From the NCBI RefSeq assembly GCF_025362475.1, contig NZ_JANYGH010000040.1, positions 1 through 64,000 on the forward strand: DNA of 64,000 nt, read 5' to 3'. Source of the stretch: Mucilaginibacter sp. (GTDB lineage Bacteria > Bacteroidota > Bacteroidia > Sphingobacteriales > Sphingobacteriaceae). How positions within the stretch are numbered: position 1 is the stretch's first letter; each line of letters begins with the position of its first letter. The notes beneath the pieces were generated by a model. It had not been told where the DNA came from and searched no databases. It saw nothing but the letters and a program-made list of their open reading frames with translations. The translations under genes and the position numbers were made by a program. Positions 57,701 through 64,000 of the stretch are shown here, piece by piece.

Positions 57701-58393
57701 AAAGCAGATTTGGGTACCTATGGAAAAGTAATTGGCGGTGGTATGCCTATAGGTGCCATAGCGGGCATCAGTAAATACATGGACGCCCTTGATGGTGGCA
57801 ACTGGCAATTTGGCGATGATTCATCACCTGAAGCGGGTGTAACTTACTTTGCCGGTACTTTTGTGCGTCATCCGCTGGCCCTTGCTGCAGGCAAAGCCTC
57901 CTTACTTTACATGAAAGAAAAAGGCCCCGCCTTACAGGAAGAATTAAATGCCAGAACTAAACGTCTCTCTGATGCTTTAAACGCGATATGTGAGAAAGAA
58001 GGCATTCCCTTATACTCACCATCCTTTGGCTCACTGTGGAAGATAAAATTCAAATATGAGCTTGCATATGGCGAACTCCTGTTTACGTTAATGCGTTATA
58101 AAGGAATTCATATATGGGATCTTTTCCCATGTTTTATAACGGCGGCACATACAGATCAGGAAGTAGATCAGATAATTACAGCATTTAAAGAAAGTGTTAC
58201 TGAATTGATCGAATCGGGTTTTATACCATCAGAAAAAAACAGCGTAACCAATAGTGATCCTATTAAATTACCCGCGGAACCTCCTGTTGCGGGTGCCAAA
58301 CTTGGCCGCGATAATCATGGCAATCCCGGCTGGTTTATCAATGATATTAATAATCCCGGAAAATTTTTACAGGTTAAATTAAGCAGTAACTGA
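51749..58393 (+). CDS. hybrid NRPS-PKS, A-T-KS-AT-ACP-aminotransferase
   Basis: This multidomain synthase has about 2214 residues. In order: adenylation (about 20-515, YTSGSTGKPKG), carrier (Ser in GGNSLLA, about 560), ketosynthase (about 620-1045, ACSTSLL Cys, EAHGTATPLGDP and GHLTAASG His), acyltransferase (about 1140-1455, GHSIGE Ser, HAFHS indicating malonyl), carrier (GFDSLSL), and a GSA-type aminotransferase (about 1755-2165, PLP Lys in YGKVIGGGMP). There is no reductase domain, so the beta-keto group should be transaminated. The A-domain code is DVQFMAQVVK, loosely Pro-like. The start at 51749 is ATG; an in-frame TTG lies four codons upstream. The next synthase follows after one base. 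Confidence 0.92.
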   Translation: MNINTGNVIERSIDNTILIHQLFEQQQQKTPDVLAVTHGNLQLTYSQLNQQADNLAAAILVKSPHSTIIGVSTFRCIETIISVLAILKAGKAYLPLDADYPKDRLEQIIADSGIDTCLTTETQKHLFENLPVGILLTDKVYPQAAKASPLSKPDAAYVLYTSGSTGKPKGVVMSHTALVNLLLWQQENSISKTGINTLQFAPLTFDVSFQEIFDTLSTGGTLVLIADELRIDPVKLLLFMDEQSINRIFLPFVVLQYLTEAAIANSQIPGRLLEVMTAGEQLKVTPQIAAFFKALPNAVLYNQYGPTETHVVTQLKLDGDPLTWPALPSIGIPVNNTEIIILDENLQQLPIGETGELCVAGLSLANGYLNKPDLTAEKFINWQENENKTTRLYRTGDLARFMPDGNIEYLGRKDTQVKIRGNRVELGEVEVLLNQLDNIQQAIVIAREDAAGQKRLLAYLVSSTNQQNTAAVRKSLEQQLPDFMLPSAYVWIKELPKTSSGKVDRKALPNPGLERPDLAILYKAPSTRIEKNITAVWMMLLQLEKIGVDDDFFLLGGNSLLALKTVSALKQELNLDVPITKLYQYPTVSGLVNFLSGSDKLALLPSKKKNKDDSVDHDIAIIGMAGRFPGANTIDEFWKLLSEGQETISFFSANEIDKSIPDNVKNNPAYVKARGLIDKADEFDAGFFGFNPRNAELMDPQQRVFLEIAWEVLEKTGYLPQKYTGPVGVFAGCGYNTYYNNNVLTNPEIVERTGHFQVRLLNEKDYIATRTAFQLNLEGPAVAVYAACSTSLLAIAQAVSSIRNGQCNVAIAGAASITSPIKSGHFYEEGSIMSSDGHCRPFDAAATGTVFSDGAGVVLLKSLADAKRDGDNIYAVIKGIGINNDGAAKSSFSGPSAHGQAGAIAMAIDDAGIDASSISYIEAHGTATPLGDPIEIEGLNLAFGLQEKKQFCAIGSIKSNMGHLTAASGVAGLMKTALALQHKQIPKSLFFEQINPNIDIADSPFYINNELKNWAADTVRRAGVSSFGVGGTNVHVVLEEFKAEPIPVSDSKPLKLISWSAKTESSLNNYAGKLSGFIKQNKNANLDDLAYTLQTTRADFNFRRFVIAADNDELLIKLNTPQTEPSASKNLKNKAEGVVFMFPGQGSQYANMGIDLYKTEPVFAAAVDECINLLKGTVHENLLEVLYPIVTDNQSIEKIKQTLYAQPAIFILEYAMAKLWMSFGIQPEVLTGHSIGEFVAAHLAGVFSLADALKLISERARLVNGVEKGNMLSVRLEAEKLEAILPSKLSIAAINSRKLCVVSGPSNAINSFSELLAEQGIPSRLLLTSHAFHSSMMDSIVEPFEAVVRSIKLNQPIKPIVSTVTGNWMSSAEATDPTYWSQHLRKTVRFAHAIDTLQENENRLYLEVGPGNILGTLTRQHIADKNVTVITGFEKNETNSEYYHVLKALGQLWLSGVEPEWIGIYNKQQHSKIDLPTYAFDHKRYWLEPAITQNTTETIATDLTPQPQITTNPIMQTRKDILIDKLRAIFEDASGIEIDNSGTDMSFIEIGFDSLSLTQIATNLKKQFNIPITFRKLFEEYNSLVLLATYIDANLAPDVLKPEPIATPSVVAATTTVQPIFNAHTPSSNGAGTNNNDLIINLISQQLQLLSSQLSLIQGGNGQAVSAPVYSAAAPAITAVKSQPATHDLTPEEQVEIKKPFGATARIEKQTLVLDEKQSAFLNNLTIKYNAKTKGSKAQTQKDRPYMADPRVVSGFRPLTKEVVYPLVVNRSKGSHVWDIDGNEYVDALNGFGSNLLGYQADVLKKAVLDQVEKGYEIGPQHELAGDVCKLICEFTNFDRAALCNTGSEAVLGAMRIARTVTGRSIIVAFSGSYHGINDEVIVRGTKKLKTVPAAPGIMPEVVQNMLILDYGTEESLKIIAEIAHEFAAVLVEPVQSRRPEFQPVEFLKKVREITQKSGTVLIFDEVISGFRMHPGGAQAMFGIKADLGTYGKVIGGGMPIGAIAGISKYMDALDGGNWQFGDDSSPEAGVTYFAGTFVRHPLALAAGKASLLYMKEKGPALQEELNARTKRLSDALNAICEKEGIPLYSPSFGSLWKIKFKYELAYGELLFTLMRYKGIHIWDLFPCFITAAHTDQEVDQIITAFKESVTELIESGFIPSEKNSVTNSDPIKLPAEPPVAGAKLGRDNHGNPGWFINDINNPGKFLQVKLSSN

Positions 58394-58394
58394 T

Positions 58395-61300
58395 TTGGAC
58401 ACTTCTTTTACATTCGATATAAGCCCTGTAGATTTTGACCCGTTTGCCGGGCCGGAAATACAATTGGTTGCGCCTGCTACAGAATCCCAACTGGAGATCT
58501 GGACATCATGCCTTATTGGCGGGGATGAGGCCAATTGCGCCTACAATGAGTCATTCTCACTGCTTTTAACAGGCCAGTTTAATTACGATGCCATGCTCCG
58601 CGCATTGCAGGATATTACCAACAGGCACCAGGCGCTACGCTCGGCCTTTAGTGCTGATGGCAAATATATGTGCATTTATAAAGAGCTGCAATTAGCGGTT
58701 GATTACCATGACCTTTCGGCACAAACTGCTGACGGGCAACAGCTTTTTATTAGTAACCAAAACACCCAGGTGGCTCTAACGCCGTTTAACCTGGTAACAG
58801 GGCCGTTGTTTAAAACTGCTTTAATCAAGTTAAAGGAAGATGAATACCTGTTAACCTTTATTGCCCACCATATTATTTGTGATGGTTGGTCAATAGGGAT
58901 TATGATGCAGGACCTGAGCAAATTCTATTCAGCTTATGTCAAAAACGAGCCAGTCAAGTTAGGCGATGCTGCTCTTTTCAGCGAATATGCTACTGAACAA
59001 CTTACATTTGAGCATAGCCCGGAATTTAAAGAAACAGAACGATACTGGCTTAATCAGTTTAAAGGCAGCAATCATTACTTAAATCTGCCAACAGACCTAC
59101 CCCGCCCTGCGGTGCGCAGCTACAAAAGCCACCGCGAGGATTTTAATTTAGATACACTGCTGGCGCTTGACCTTAAAAAGCTTGGCAAAGCAAACGGATC
59201 AAGCTTTGTAACCACCCTGTTGGCCGCATTCGAAATATTTTTGCAGCGCTTAACCGGGCAGGATGAGATTATTTTAGGCTTACCAGCTGCAGGACAATCG
59301 GCTACAGGCAATTACAGGCTTGTAGGGCATTGTGTCAACTTATTGGCGTTAAGTAGCCATCCTACAGGAGACCAATCCTTTAAAACCTATTTAAAGATCC
59401 GTACATCAGCCATCCTGGATGCTTACGATCACCAACAATATACCTTTGGCAGTTTACTTAAAAAGCTGAATATAGCCCGTGATGCCTCAAGAATACCATT
59501 AGTACCCGTGATGTTTAACATTGATATGGGTATGGATGATGATGTTGACTTTTATGGCTTGCAGCATATATTGCAAAGCAATCCGCGTGAATATGAAAGC
59601 TTCGAGATTTTTGTAAATATATCCGGCCGCGATGAATCACTGGTACTGGAATGGTCATACAATACTCAACTCTTCCAGTCATCCACCATTCACCATATGA
59701 TGGATGAGTTTGAATTTTTACTGAGGCAGATCGTCTCTGATCCCAATATCCTGATCGGCAGTATCGAATCAAAGAATGCCGGAGCACTCCTCAATCAGTT
59801 AAACACCTGGAATAAAACAGCTGCTCCTTATGATAAAAACAAACCGCTGCACCAGGTTATCAGCGAACGCGCTAAGGAATTCAGCGATAGCATTGCTATA
59901 AAATTCAATCAAGCCACCCTAACTTATAAACAGTTAAACCAAAAAGCCAATCAGTTTGCCGCTTTACTGCTTGCACAAGGCATTAAAAAAGGAGATAAAG
60001 TAGCTTTCGCCCTGGACAGATCGGCAGAAATGGTTGTAGTGATGCTGGGCATCATGAAAACCGGGGCTACGTATATCCCTCTTGATCCGCAGTTTCCGTT
60101 AGGACGTATCAATTATATGCTCAGCGATTCTGGCGCGGCGATATTGTTTACAGCCTCAAAATATAAAAACCATTATCAATCTGGTGCCAAAGAGTTGATT
60201 TTAGAGGACGAATGGCTTAAACTTAACCAATACCCGGTAACAGATCCGGCTGTTGAAGTACGTGGGGACGACCTGGTTTATATCCTTTATACCTCAGGCT
60301 CTACCGGGAACCCTAAAGGTGTACAAATAGCGCATAGCGGCCTTGTTAACTTTTTGTACAGTATGCAAAAGGAGCCCGGCATAACCTCTACTGATAAGCT
60401 ATTGGCGGTTACTACAGTGAGTTTTGATATATCGGGCCTTGAACTGTTTTTACCGCTGATAAGTGGCGCCCAGGTAATTATTGCAAATAGTGATACCGCC
60501 AAAGATGGCAGGGACCTACTTGATATTATTAAAACCGAAGGTGTAACCATCATGCAGGCAACGCCTTATACCTGGCGAATTATGCTTGAGGCTGGCTGGG
60601 ATAGCAGTAACCCAATAAAGGTTTTATGTGGCGGCGAAGCCCTGCCTAAAGAACTGGCTAATAGGATTCTTAAACAAGCTACCAGCTTATGGAACGTTTA
60701 TGGCCCTACCGAGACAACTATTTGGTCGACAATTAAGCAAATAAAGGCCAATGACGAGACCATTACTGTTGGACGCCCAATTGACAATACATCAGTTTAC
60801 ATTTTAGATAAATTCCTTCACCCACTCCCGCCGGGAACTGCAGGTGAAATTTATATTGGTGGCGATGGTGTTGCCAGGGGGTACCTTAATCGCCCTGAAT
60901 TAACAAACGAGAAGTTTGTCAATGATCCATTTTCAGCAACTACTGGTGCTAAAATGTATAGCACAGGCGATATGGGCCGATTTAAGGCGGACGGCGAGAT
61001 AGAATGCCTTGGCCGCATTGATACACAGATCAAAATTCGTGGTTATCGTATAGAGGCCGGCGAGATTGAGCACCACCTGGTAAACGAATACAATATTAAA
61101 GAGGCCATTGTAATAGCTGTGCCCGATAAAAATGGCATTGATAAACTGGCAGCCTATATTGTTATAAATGATGCTTACCTGGCCGAAAGCAGTACAGCAC
61201 AAATAAAGGGGTGGCGGGATAACCTGCGATCTTTAGTTCCTGATTATATGGTGCCTGACGATTTCATTATGGTGCCGGCAATGCCATTAACACCCAATGG

Positions 61301-62423
61301 TAAAATTGATAAAAAGGCATTAGCAAATCAAAACAGCAAACTTGCAGAAAGTATCAACGTTTTTATTGCGCCACGCACCGATGTAGAAAAACTGGTAGCT
61401 GATACCTGGTCTGAATTTTTGGAGATCGGCAATATTGGCATCTATGACAACTTTTTTGAATTAGGAGGGCATTCGCTGATTGCCGTACAGGTAATGACCC
61501 GGATAGAGAAGCTTACCGGTAAACGCCTGCCTCTTGCCACGCTCTTTGAAAACTCCACGGTTGAAAAATTGGCGCTAATGCTGGAGATGGATGGCAAATC
61601 CATTGTGTGGGATTCCCTGGTACCTATTAAAACTACCGGCAATAAGATGCCATTATATATAGTCCATGGGGCCGGGCTAAACGTTTTGTTATTCAATACG
61701 CTAGCATCAGGTATGCATGCCGACCAGCCCATTTATGGATTACAGGCAAAAGGCCTTAACGGAATTGACGAACCATTGAGCAATATCATTGATATAGCCG
61801 CGCATTACAATGCATCCATTATGGCGCAAAACCCTACCGGGCCTTATGCGCTTGCCGGGTATTCTTTCGGCGGTATCATTGCTTTTGAAATGGCCAAACA
61901 ATTTCAGGCTATGGGTAAAGAAGTAAAAATGCTGGCTATGTTTGATACTTATGCTTACCGCTCGCCATATCATGATCCGTTTGTAACCCAATATTATAAA
62001 CGGGGCAAGTTTTTTATGCGAAAGCTGGTTTATAACTTATCGTTTCATGAAGGTATCGGGCATACTATAGCGCATAATAGTACCGGCATAAAACGCAGGC
62101 TAACCAAAGTGTTATGGAAAATATCAAATGACGAAGAGCAGCAGGGCTTTTTTGGATACTCCAATAGAATTGATGAGATGAATATCCTTGCCGAAAAACG
62201 CTATCAGCTGCAACCTCATAATATAGCTGTAGAAGTTTTCAGGGCAGAGCAACGTACCTTTTACCTTGATGACTTTGAAAATATGGGCTGGAAACAATAT
62301 GCGCTAAAAGGTGTAAATGTGCATAAGATCCCTGGCGGTCATAATACCATATTTAAAGCGCCAAACGATAAAATATTTGCAAGCATACTGCAAAACTGCC
62401 TGGATGAGGCAGCCAAAAAATAG
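58395..62423 (+). CDS. nonribosomal peptide synthetase, C-A-T-TE
   Basis: This 1342-residue terminal module has a condensation domain (about 15-450, active-site HHIICDG near 157), adenylation (about 475-990, YTSGSTGNPKG, GKIDKKAL), carrier (Ser in GGHSLIA, near 1030), and thioesterase (about 1085-1342, GYSFGG, GGHNTIF). The A-domain code read by hand is DILQLGVIWK, near the glycine code. TTG is the likely start, one base after the TGA of the hybrid synthase; the next in-frame Met is near residue 67, inside the condensation domain. It would condense the beta-aminoacyl intermediate with its amino acid and release the product. Its A-T-TE part is strongly similar to the protein at 45474. Confidence 0.92.
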   Translation: MDTSFTFDISPVDFDPFAGPEIQLVAPATESQLEIWTSCLIGGDEANCAYNESFSLLLTGQFNYDAMLRALQDITNRHQALRSAFSADGKYMCIYKELQLAVDYHDLSAQTADGQQLFISNQNTQVALTPFNLVTGPLFKTALIKLKEDEYLLTFIAHHIICDGWSIGIMMQDLSKFYSAYVKNEPVKLGDAALFSEYATEQLTFEHSPEFKETERYWLNQFKGSNHYLNLPTDLPRPAVRSYKSHREDFNLDTLLALDLKKLGKANGSSFVTTLLAAFEIFLQRLTGQDEIILGLPAAGQSATGNYRLVGHCVNLLALSSHPTGDQSFKTYLKIRTSAILDAYDHQQYTFGSLLKKLNIARDASRIPLVPVMFNIDMGMDDDVDFYGLQHILQSNPREYESFEIFVNISGRDESLVLEWSYNTQLFQSSTIHHMMDEFEFLLRQIVSDPNILIGSIESKNAGALLNQLNTWNKTAAPYDKNKPLHQVISERAKEFSDSIAIKFNQATLTYKQLNQKANQFAALLLAQGIKKGDKVAFALDRSAEMVVVMLGIMKTGATYIPLDPQFPLGRINYMLSDSGAAILFTASKYKNHYQSGAKELILEDEWLKLNQYPVTDPAVEVRGDDLVYILYTSGSTGNPKGVQIAHSGLVNFLYSMQKEPGITSTDKLLAVTTVSFDISGLELFLPLISGAQVIIANSDTAKDGRDLLDIIKTEGVTIMQATPYTWRIMLEAGWDSSNPIKVLCGGEALPKELANRILKQATSLWNVYGPTETTIWSTIKQIKANDETITVGRPIDNTSVYILDKFLHPLPPGTAGEIYIGGDGVARGYLNRPELTNEKFVNDPFSATTGAKMYSTGDMGRFKADGEIECLGRIDTQIKIRGYRIEAGEIEHHLVNEYNIKEAIVIAVPDKNGIDKLAAYIVINDAYLAESSTAQIKGWRDNLRSLVPDYMVPDDFIMVPAMPLTPNGKIDKKALANQNSKLAESINVFIAPRTDVEKLVADTWSEFLEIGNIGIYDNFFELGGHSLIAVQVMTRIEKLTGKRLPLATLFENSTVEKLALMLEMDGKSIVWDSLVPIKTTGNKMPLYIVHGAGLNVLLFNTLASGMHADQPIYGLQAKGLNGIDEPLSNIIDIAAHYNASIMAQNPTGPYALAGYSFGGIIAFEMAKQFQAMGKEVKMLAMFDTYAYRSPYHDPFVTQYYKRGKFFMRKLVYNLSFHEGIGHTIAHNSTGIKRRLTKVLWKISNDEEQQGFFGYSNRIDEMNILAEKRYQLQPHNIAVEVFRAEQRTFYLDDFENMGWKQYALKGVNVHKIPGGHNTIFKAPNDKIFASILQNCLDEAAKK

Positions 62424-62431
62424 CTATTAAA

Positions 62432-63157
62432 ATGGGGGCAGTTACGGTTAACATTCAGTTTTTAGATGCTGTTACATGGTTAAATGAAACTGAATGTACA
62501 TTTCAACTGAACGATGAGGTTGACCTATGGCGCGTCAACATTTCGGCAAATCAGTCAAATATCGCCAACCTTTTATCGTTACTGCAACCCGATGAAATTG
62601 TCAGGGCCAACCGTTATCTGCAGGAAAAAGACCGGACAAGATTTATTGTAAGCCGCGCTGCATTAAGGCAAATCCTGGGTAAATACACCAATCAATCCGC
62701 TGTAGATTTAAAATTCAGTATCGGCACTAATAAAAAACCATATATCAGTGGCACTGATATCAGATACAATGTATCCCACTCTGCCGATTGGGTGCTGATC
62801 GCGATAGCAAATACAAATGTGGGGGTTGATACAGAAAAGATTAATCCGCTATTTGATTTCACCTCCATACTGGAAGATAATTTCAGTAAAGCCGAAATTG
62901 ATTTTATAGGCCAATCGCCCCAAAACTTCTTTTTACTATGGACGCGTAAAGAAGCTTTAACCAAGGCCACAAGCCAGGGTTTAGACGAGAATTTGAAATA
63001 TATGCCTTCTTTGGATGGTTTGCATCCGGTAGATGCCAGGATGCTGCTAACTGATAGAAACTGGCAAGTAAAAAGTTTCAAAATAGATGGCTTGAACTGG
63101 GGAAGTGTGGCGTTGGAATCAAAAATTCAAAAGTTGAACTTTTTTGATCATATATAA
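62432..63157 (+). CDS. Sfp-type 4'-phosphopantetheinyl transferase
   Basis: This 241-residue enzyme transfers the phosphopantetheine arm from CoA to carrier-domain serines. The magnesium-site motifs are visible: GVDTEKI (131-137, D133 and E135) and WTRKEALTKA (170-179, E174), with RYNVSHSADW before them. It is the last + gene of the cluster, eight bases after the terminal NRPS gene, and probably activates its four carrier domains. Dedicated PPTases beside synthases are common. Confidence 0.93.
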   Translation: MGAVTVNIQFLDAVTWLNETECTFQLNDEVDLWRVNISANQSNIANLLSLLQPDEIVRANRYLQEKDRTRFIVSRAALRQILGKYTNQSAVDLKFSIGTNKKPYISGTDIRYNVSHSADWVLIAIANTNVGVDTEKINPLFDFTSILEDNFSKAEIDFIGQSPQNFFLLWTRKEALTKATSQGLDENLKYMPSLDGLHPVDARMLLTDRNWQVKSFKIDGLNWGSVALESKIQKLNFFDHI

Positions 63158-63185
63158 TCGCCTTGCAAAATAGTCCTTCGTTGCG

Positions 63186-63911
63186 TTACCTGCTCTTAAA
63201 CAATCCGTATTTTAAAATACAATAAATAGCCCTTACGCCATCCTTCCATCCTATTTTTTTACCCTCCTCGTAGGTGCGCCCGTAGTATGAAATACCCACT
63301 TCGTAAATCCTGATCTTTGGCACCCTTGATATTTTGATGGTTACTTCAGGTTCAAAGCCAAAACGTTTTTCGGTTAGTGAAATACCCTGGATTATCCTGG
63401 TGTCAAATAATTTATAACAGGTTTCCATATCAGTAAGATTTAAATTACTGAACATATTGGATGCAAACGTAAGCCACCTGTTGCCTATGGTATGCCAAAA
63501 GAACAATATTCTGTGTGGGTTACTGCCCATAAACCTTGATCCATAAACAACATCCGCAAAACCATTCACAATAGGTTTCAACAGGTCATTATATTCTGTG
63601 GGGTCATATTCCAGATCGGCATCCTGGATGATAAGATATTCGCCGGTAGCTTTGGATATGCCAGTATGCAGGGCCGCGCCTTTACCTTTATTTACTTCGT
63701 GTTTAAAGTACTGAATATCAAGATCAGGATTTGCTTGCTGGTAAGCTTTAATGGCCGATTCAGTATTATCGCTTGAGCAATCGTTTATGATGATCACTTC
63801 TTTTTGAATATCATTTGTAAGGCCAACCAATTTAATTTTATCCAGAATTAAATGTATGGTGTTACCTTCGTTATAAGCCGGGATAATAATTGATAATTTT
63901 TGTATGCCCAT
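63186..63911 (-). CDS. GT2 glycosyltransferase (DPM1/dolichol-phosphate-mannose-synthase-like)
   Basis: This 241-residue cytosolic GT-A enzyme shows SIIIPAYNEGNTIHLILDKI, IINDCSSDNTESAI, the metal site IQDADLEYDPTEY and KRFGFEPEVTIKISR near the C-terminus. There is no C-terminal membrane domain, which resembles the short DPM1-like class that makes polyprenyl-phosphate sugars. It is on the opposite strand, converging with the cluster end, so membership in the cluster is uncertain. The 89 bases beyond it to the window edge hold no gene. Confidence 0.9.
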   Translation of the reverse strand: MGIQKLSIIIPAYNEGNTIHLILDKIKLVGLTNDIQKEVIIINDCSSDNTESAIKAYQQANPDLDIQYFKHEVNKGKGAALHTGISKATGEYLIIQDADLEYDPTEYNDLLKPIVNGFADVVYGSRFMGSNPHRILFFWHTIGNRWLTFASNMFSNLNLTDMETCYKLFDTRIIQGISLTEKRFGFEPEVTIKISRVPKIRIYEVGISYYGRTYEEGKKIGWKDGVRAIYCILKYGLFKSR

Positions 63912-64000
63912 TTATTGTATTTTATCAAGCAATATCCTGTTGCGGATAAGGTAGTAGTATAAAGCTTAGTTATATCTTTATTGAAAATATATTAATGCAA

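Noticed and set aside
58380..58397. Frameshift between the two large synthases
   Set aside because: The downstream frame has its own stop at 58380-58382 and the junction has a plausible TTG start right after the TGA, so two separate proteins are more likely than one broken gene.
1..64000. CRISPR array, prophage, transposon or defence island
   Set aside because: No regularly spaced repeats, integrase, transposase, capsid or restriction genes were seen in any part of the window.

Overview
The window looks like chromosomal DNA of a Bacteroidota bacterium, most likely a member of the Sphingobacteriaceae (Mucilaginibacter- or Pedobacter-like). This rests on low-to-moderate G+C, a -7 promoter element of the TAnnTTTG type, lipoproteins and secreted glycosidases typical of the phylum, a SMUG2-type glycosylase and general protein character. 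The genus is inferred from these traits and was not tested by a search.

Region 1 (1-20.6 kb) is ordinary accessory chromosome. It holds a CAT-anticodon tRNA, a HAD phosphatase and a MarR-GNAT fusion regulator whose promoter is straddled by a perfect inverted repeat. Next come a RidA / D-threonine-aldolase-like / M19 dipeptidase operon that suggests D-amino-acid catabolism, and a group of envelope genes: two outer-membrane barrels, a DoxX-like membrane protein and a vanadium-haloperoxidase/PAP2 lipoprotein. A split YeeE/YedE sulfur transporter with a TlpA thioredoxin follows. Then come a GH51 arabinofuranosidase, a secreted ADP-ribosylglycohydrolase-fold protein, a CrtI-like oxidoreductase, a beta-carbonic anhydrase, a cysteine-free peroxiredoxin-like protein and an L,D-transpeptidase.

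Region 2 (20.6-34.3 kb) begins with a minus-strand GH20-GH29-GH92 operon fitting stepwise breakdown of N-glycan-like host or environmental glycans. It continues with a SMUG2-like DNA glycosylase, a LysE exporter, a type-B carboxylesterase divergent from a Nudix-type (NrtR-like) regulator with a palindromic intergenic operator candidate, and a small VOC/DoxX operon ended by a 20-bp-stem terminator.

Region 3 (34.8-63.2 kb) is the most interesting part: about 28 kb of genes all on the + strand behind one promoter candidate, with a second candidate at 51.6 kb. It starts as an exopolysaccharide locus: an orphan response regulator, a pseudo-receiver/sugar-phosphate transferase fusion, a half-length TolC, a Wzc-like chain-length protein, a 45-residue membrane protein, a Wzy/O-antigen-ligase-like protein, a WcaF-like acetyltransferase, a Wzx flippase and glycosyltransferases. 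Interleaved with these is a small nonribosomal peptide/polyketide system: an A-T-TE protein, an A-T-KS-AT-ACP-aminotransferase protein, a C-A-T-TE protein and a dedicated Sfp-type phosphopantetheinyl transferase. Read colinearly, the two large synthases would load an amino acid, extend it by one malonyl unit, convert the beta-keto group to a beta-amine and condense the result with a second, possibly glycine-like, amino acid. The A-T-TE protein duplicates the last module of this line. The combination suggests either an aminoacylated or peptide-decorated exopolysaccharide, or a small beta-amino-acid peptide made beside a capsule locus. A minus-strand DPM1-like glycosyltransferase closes the window.
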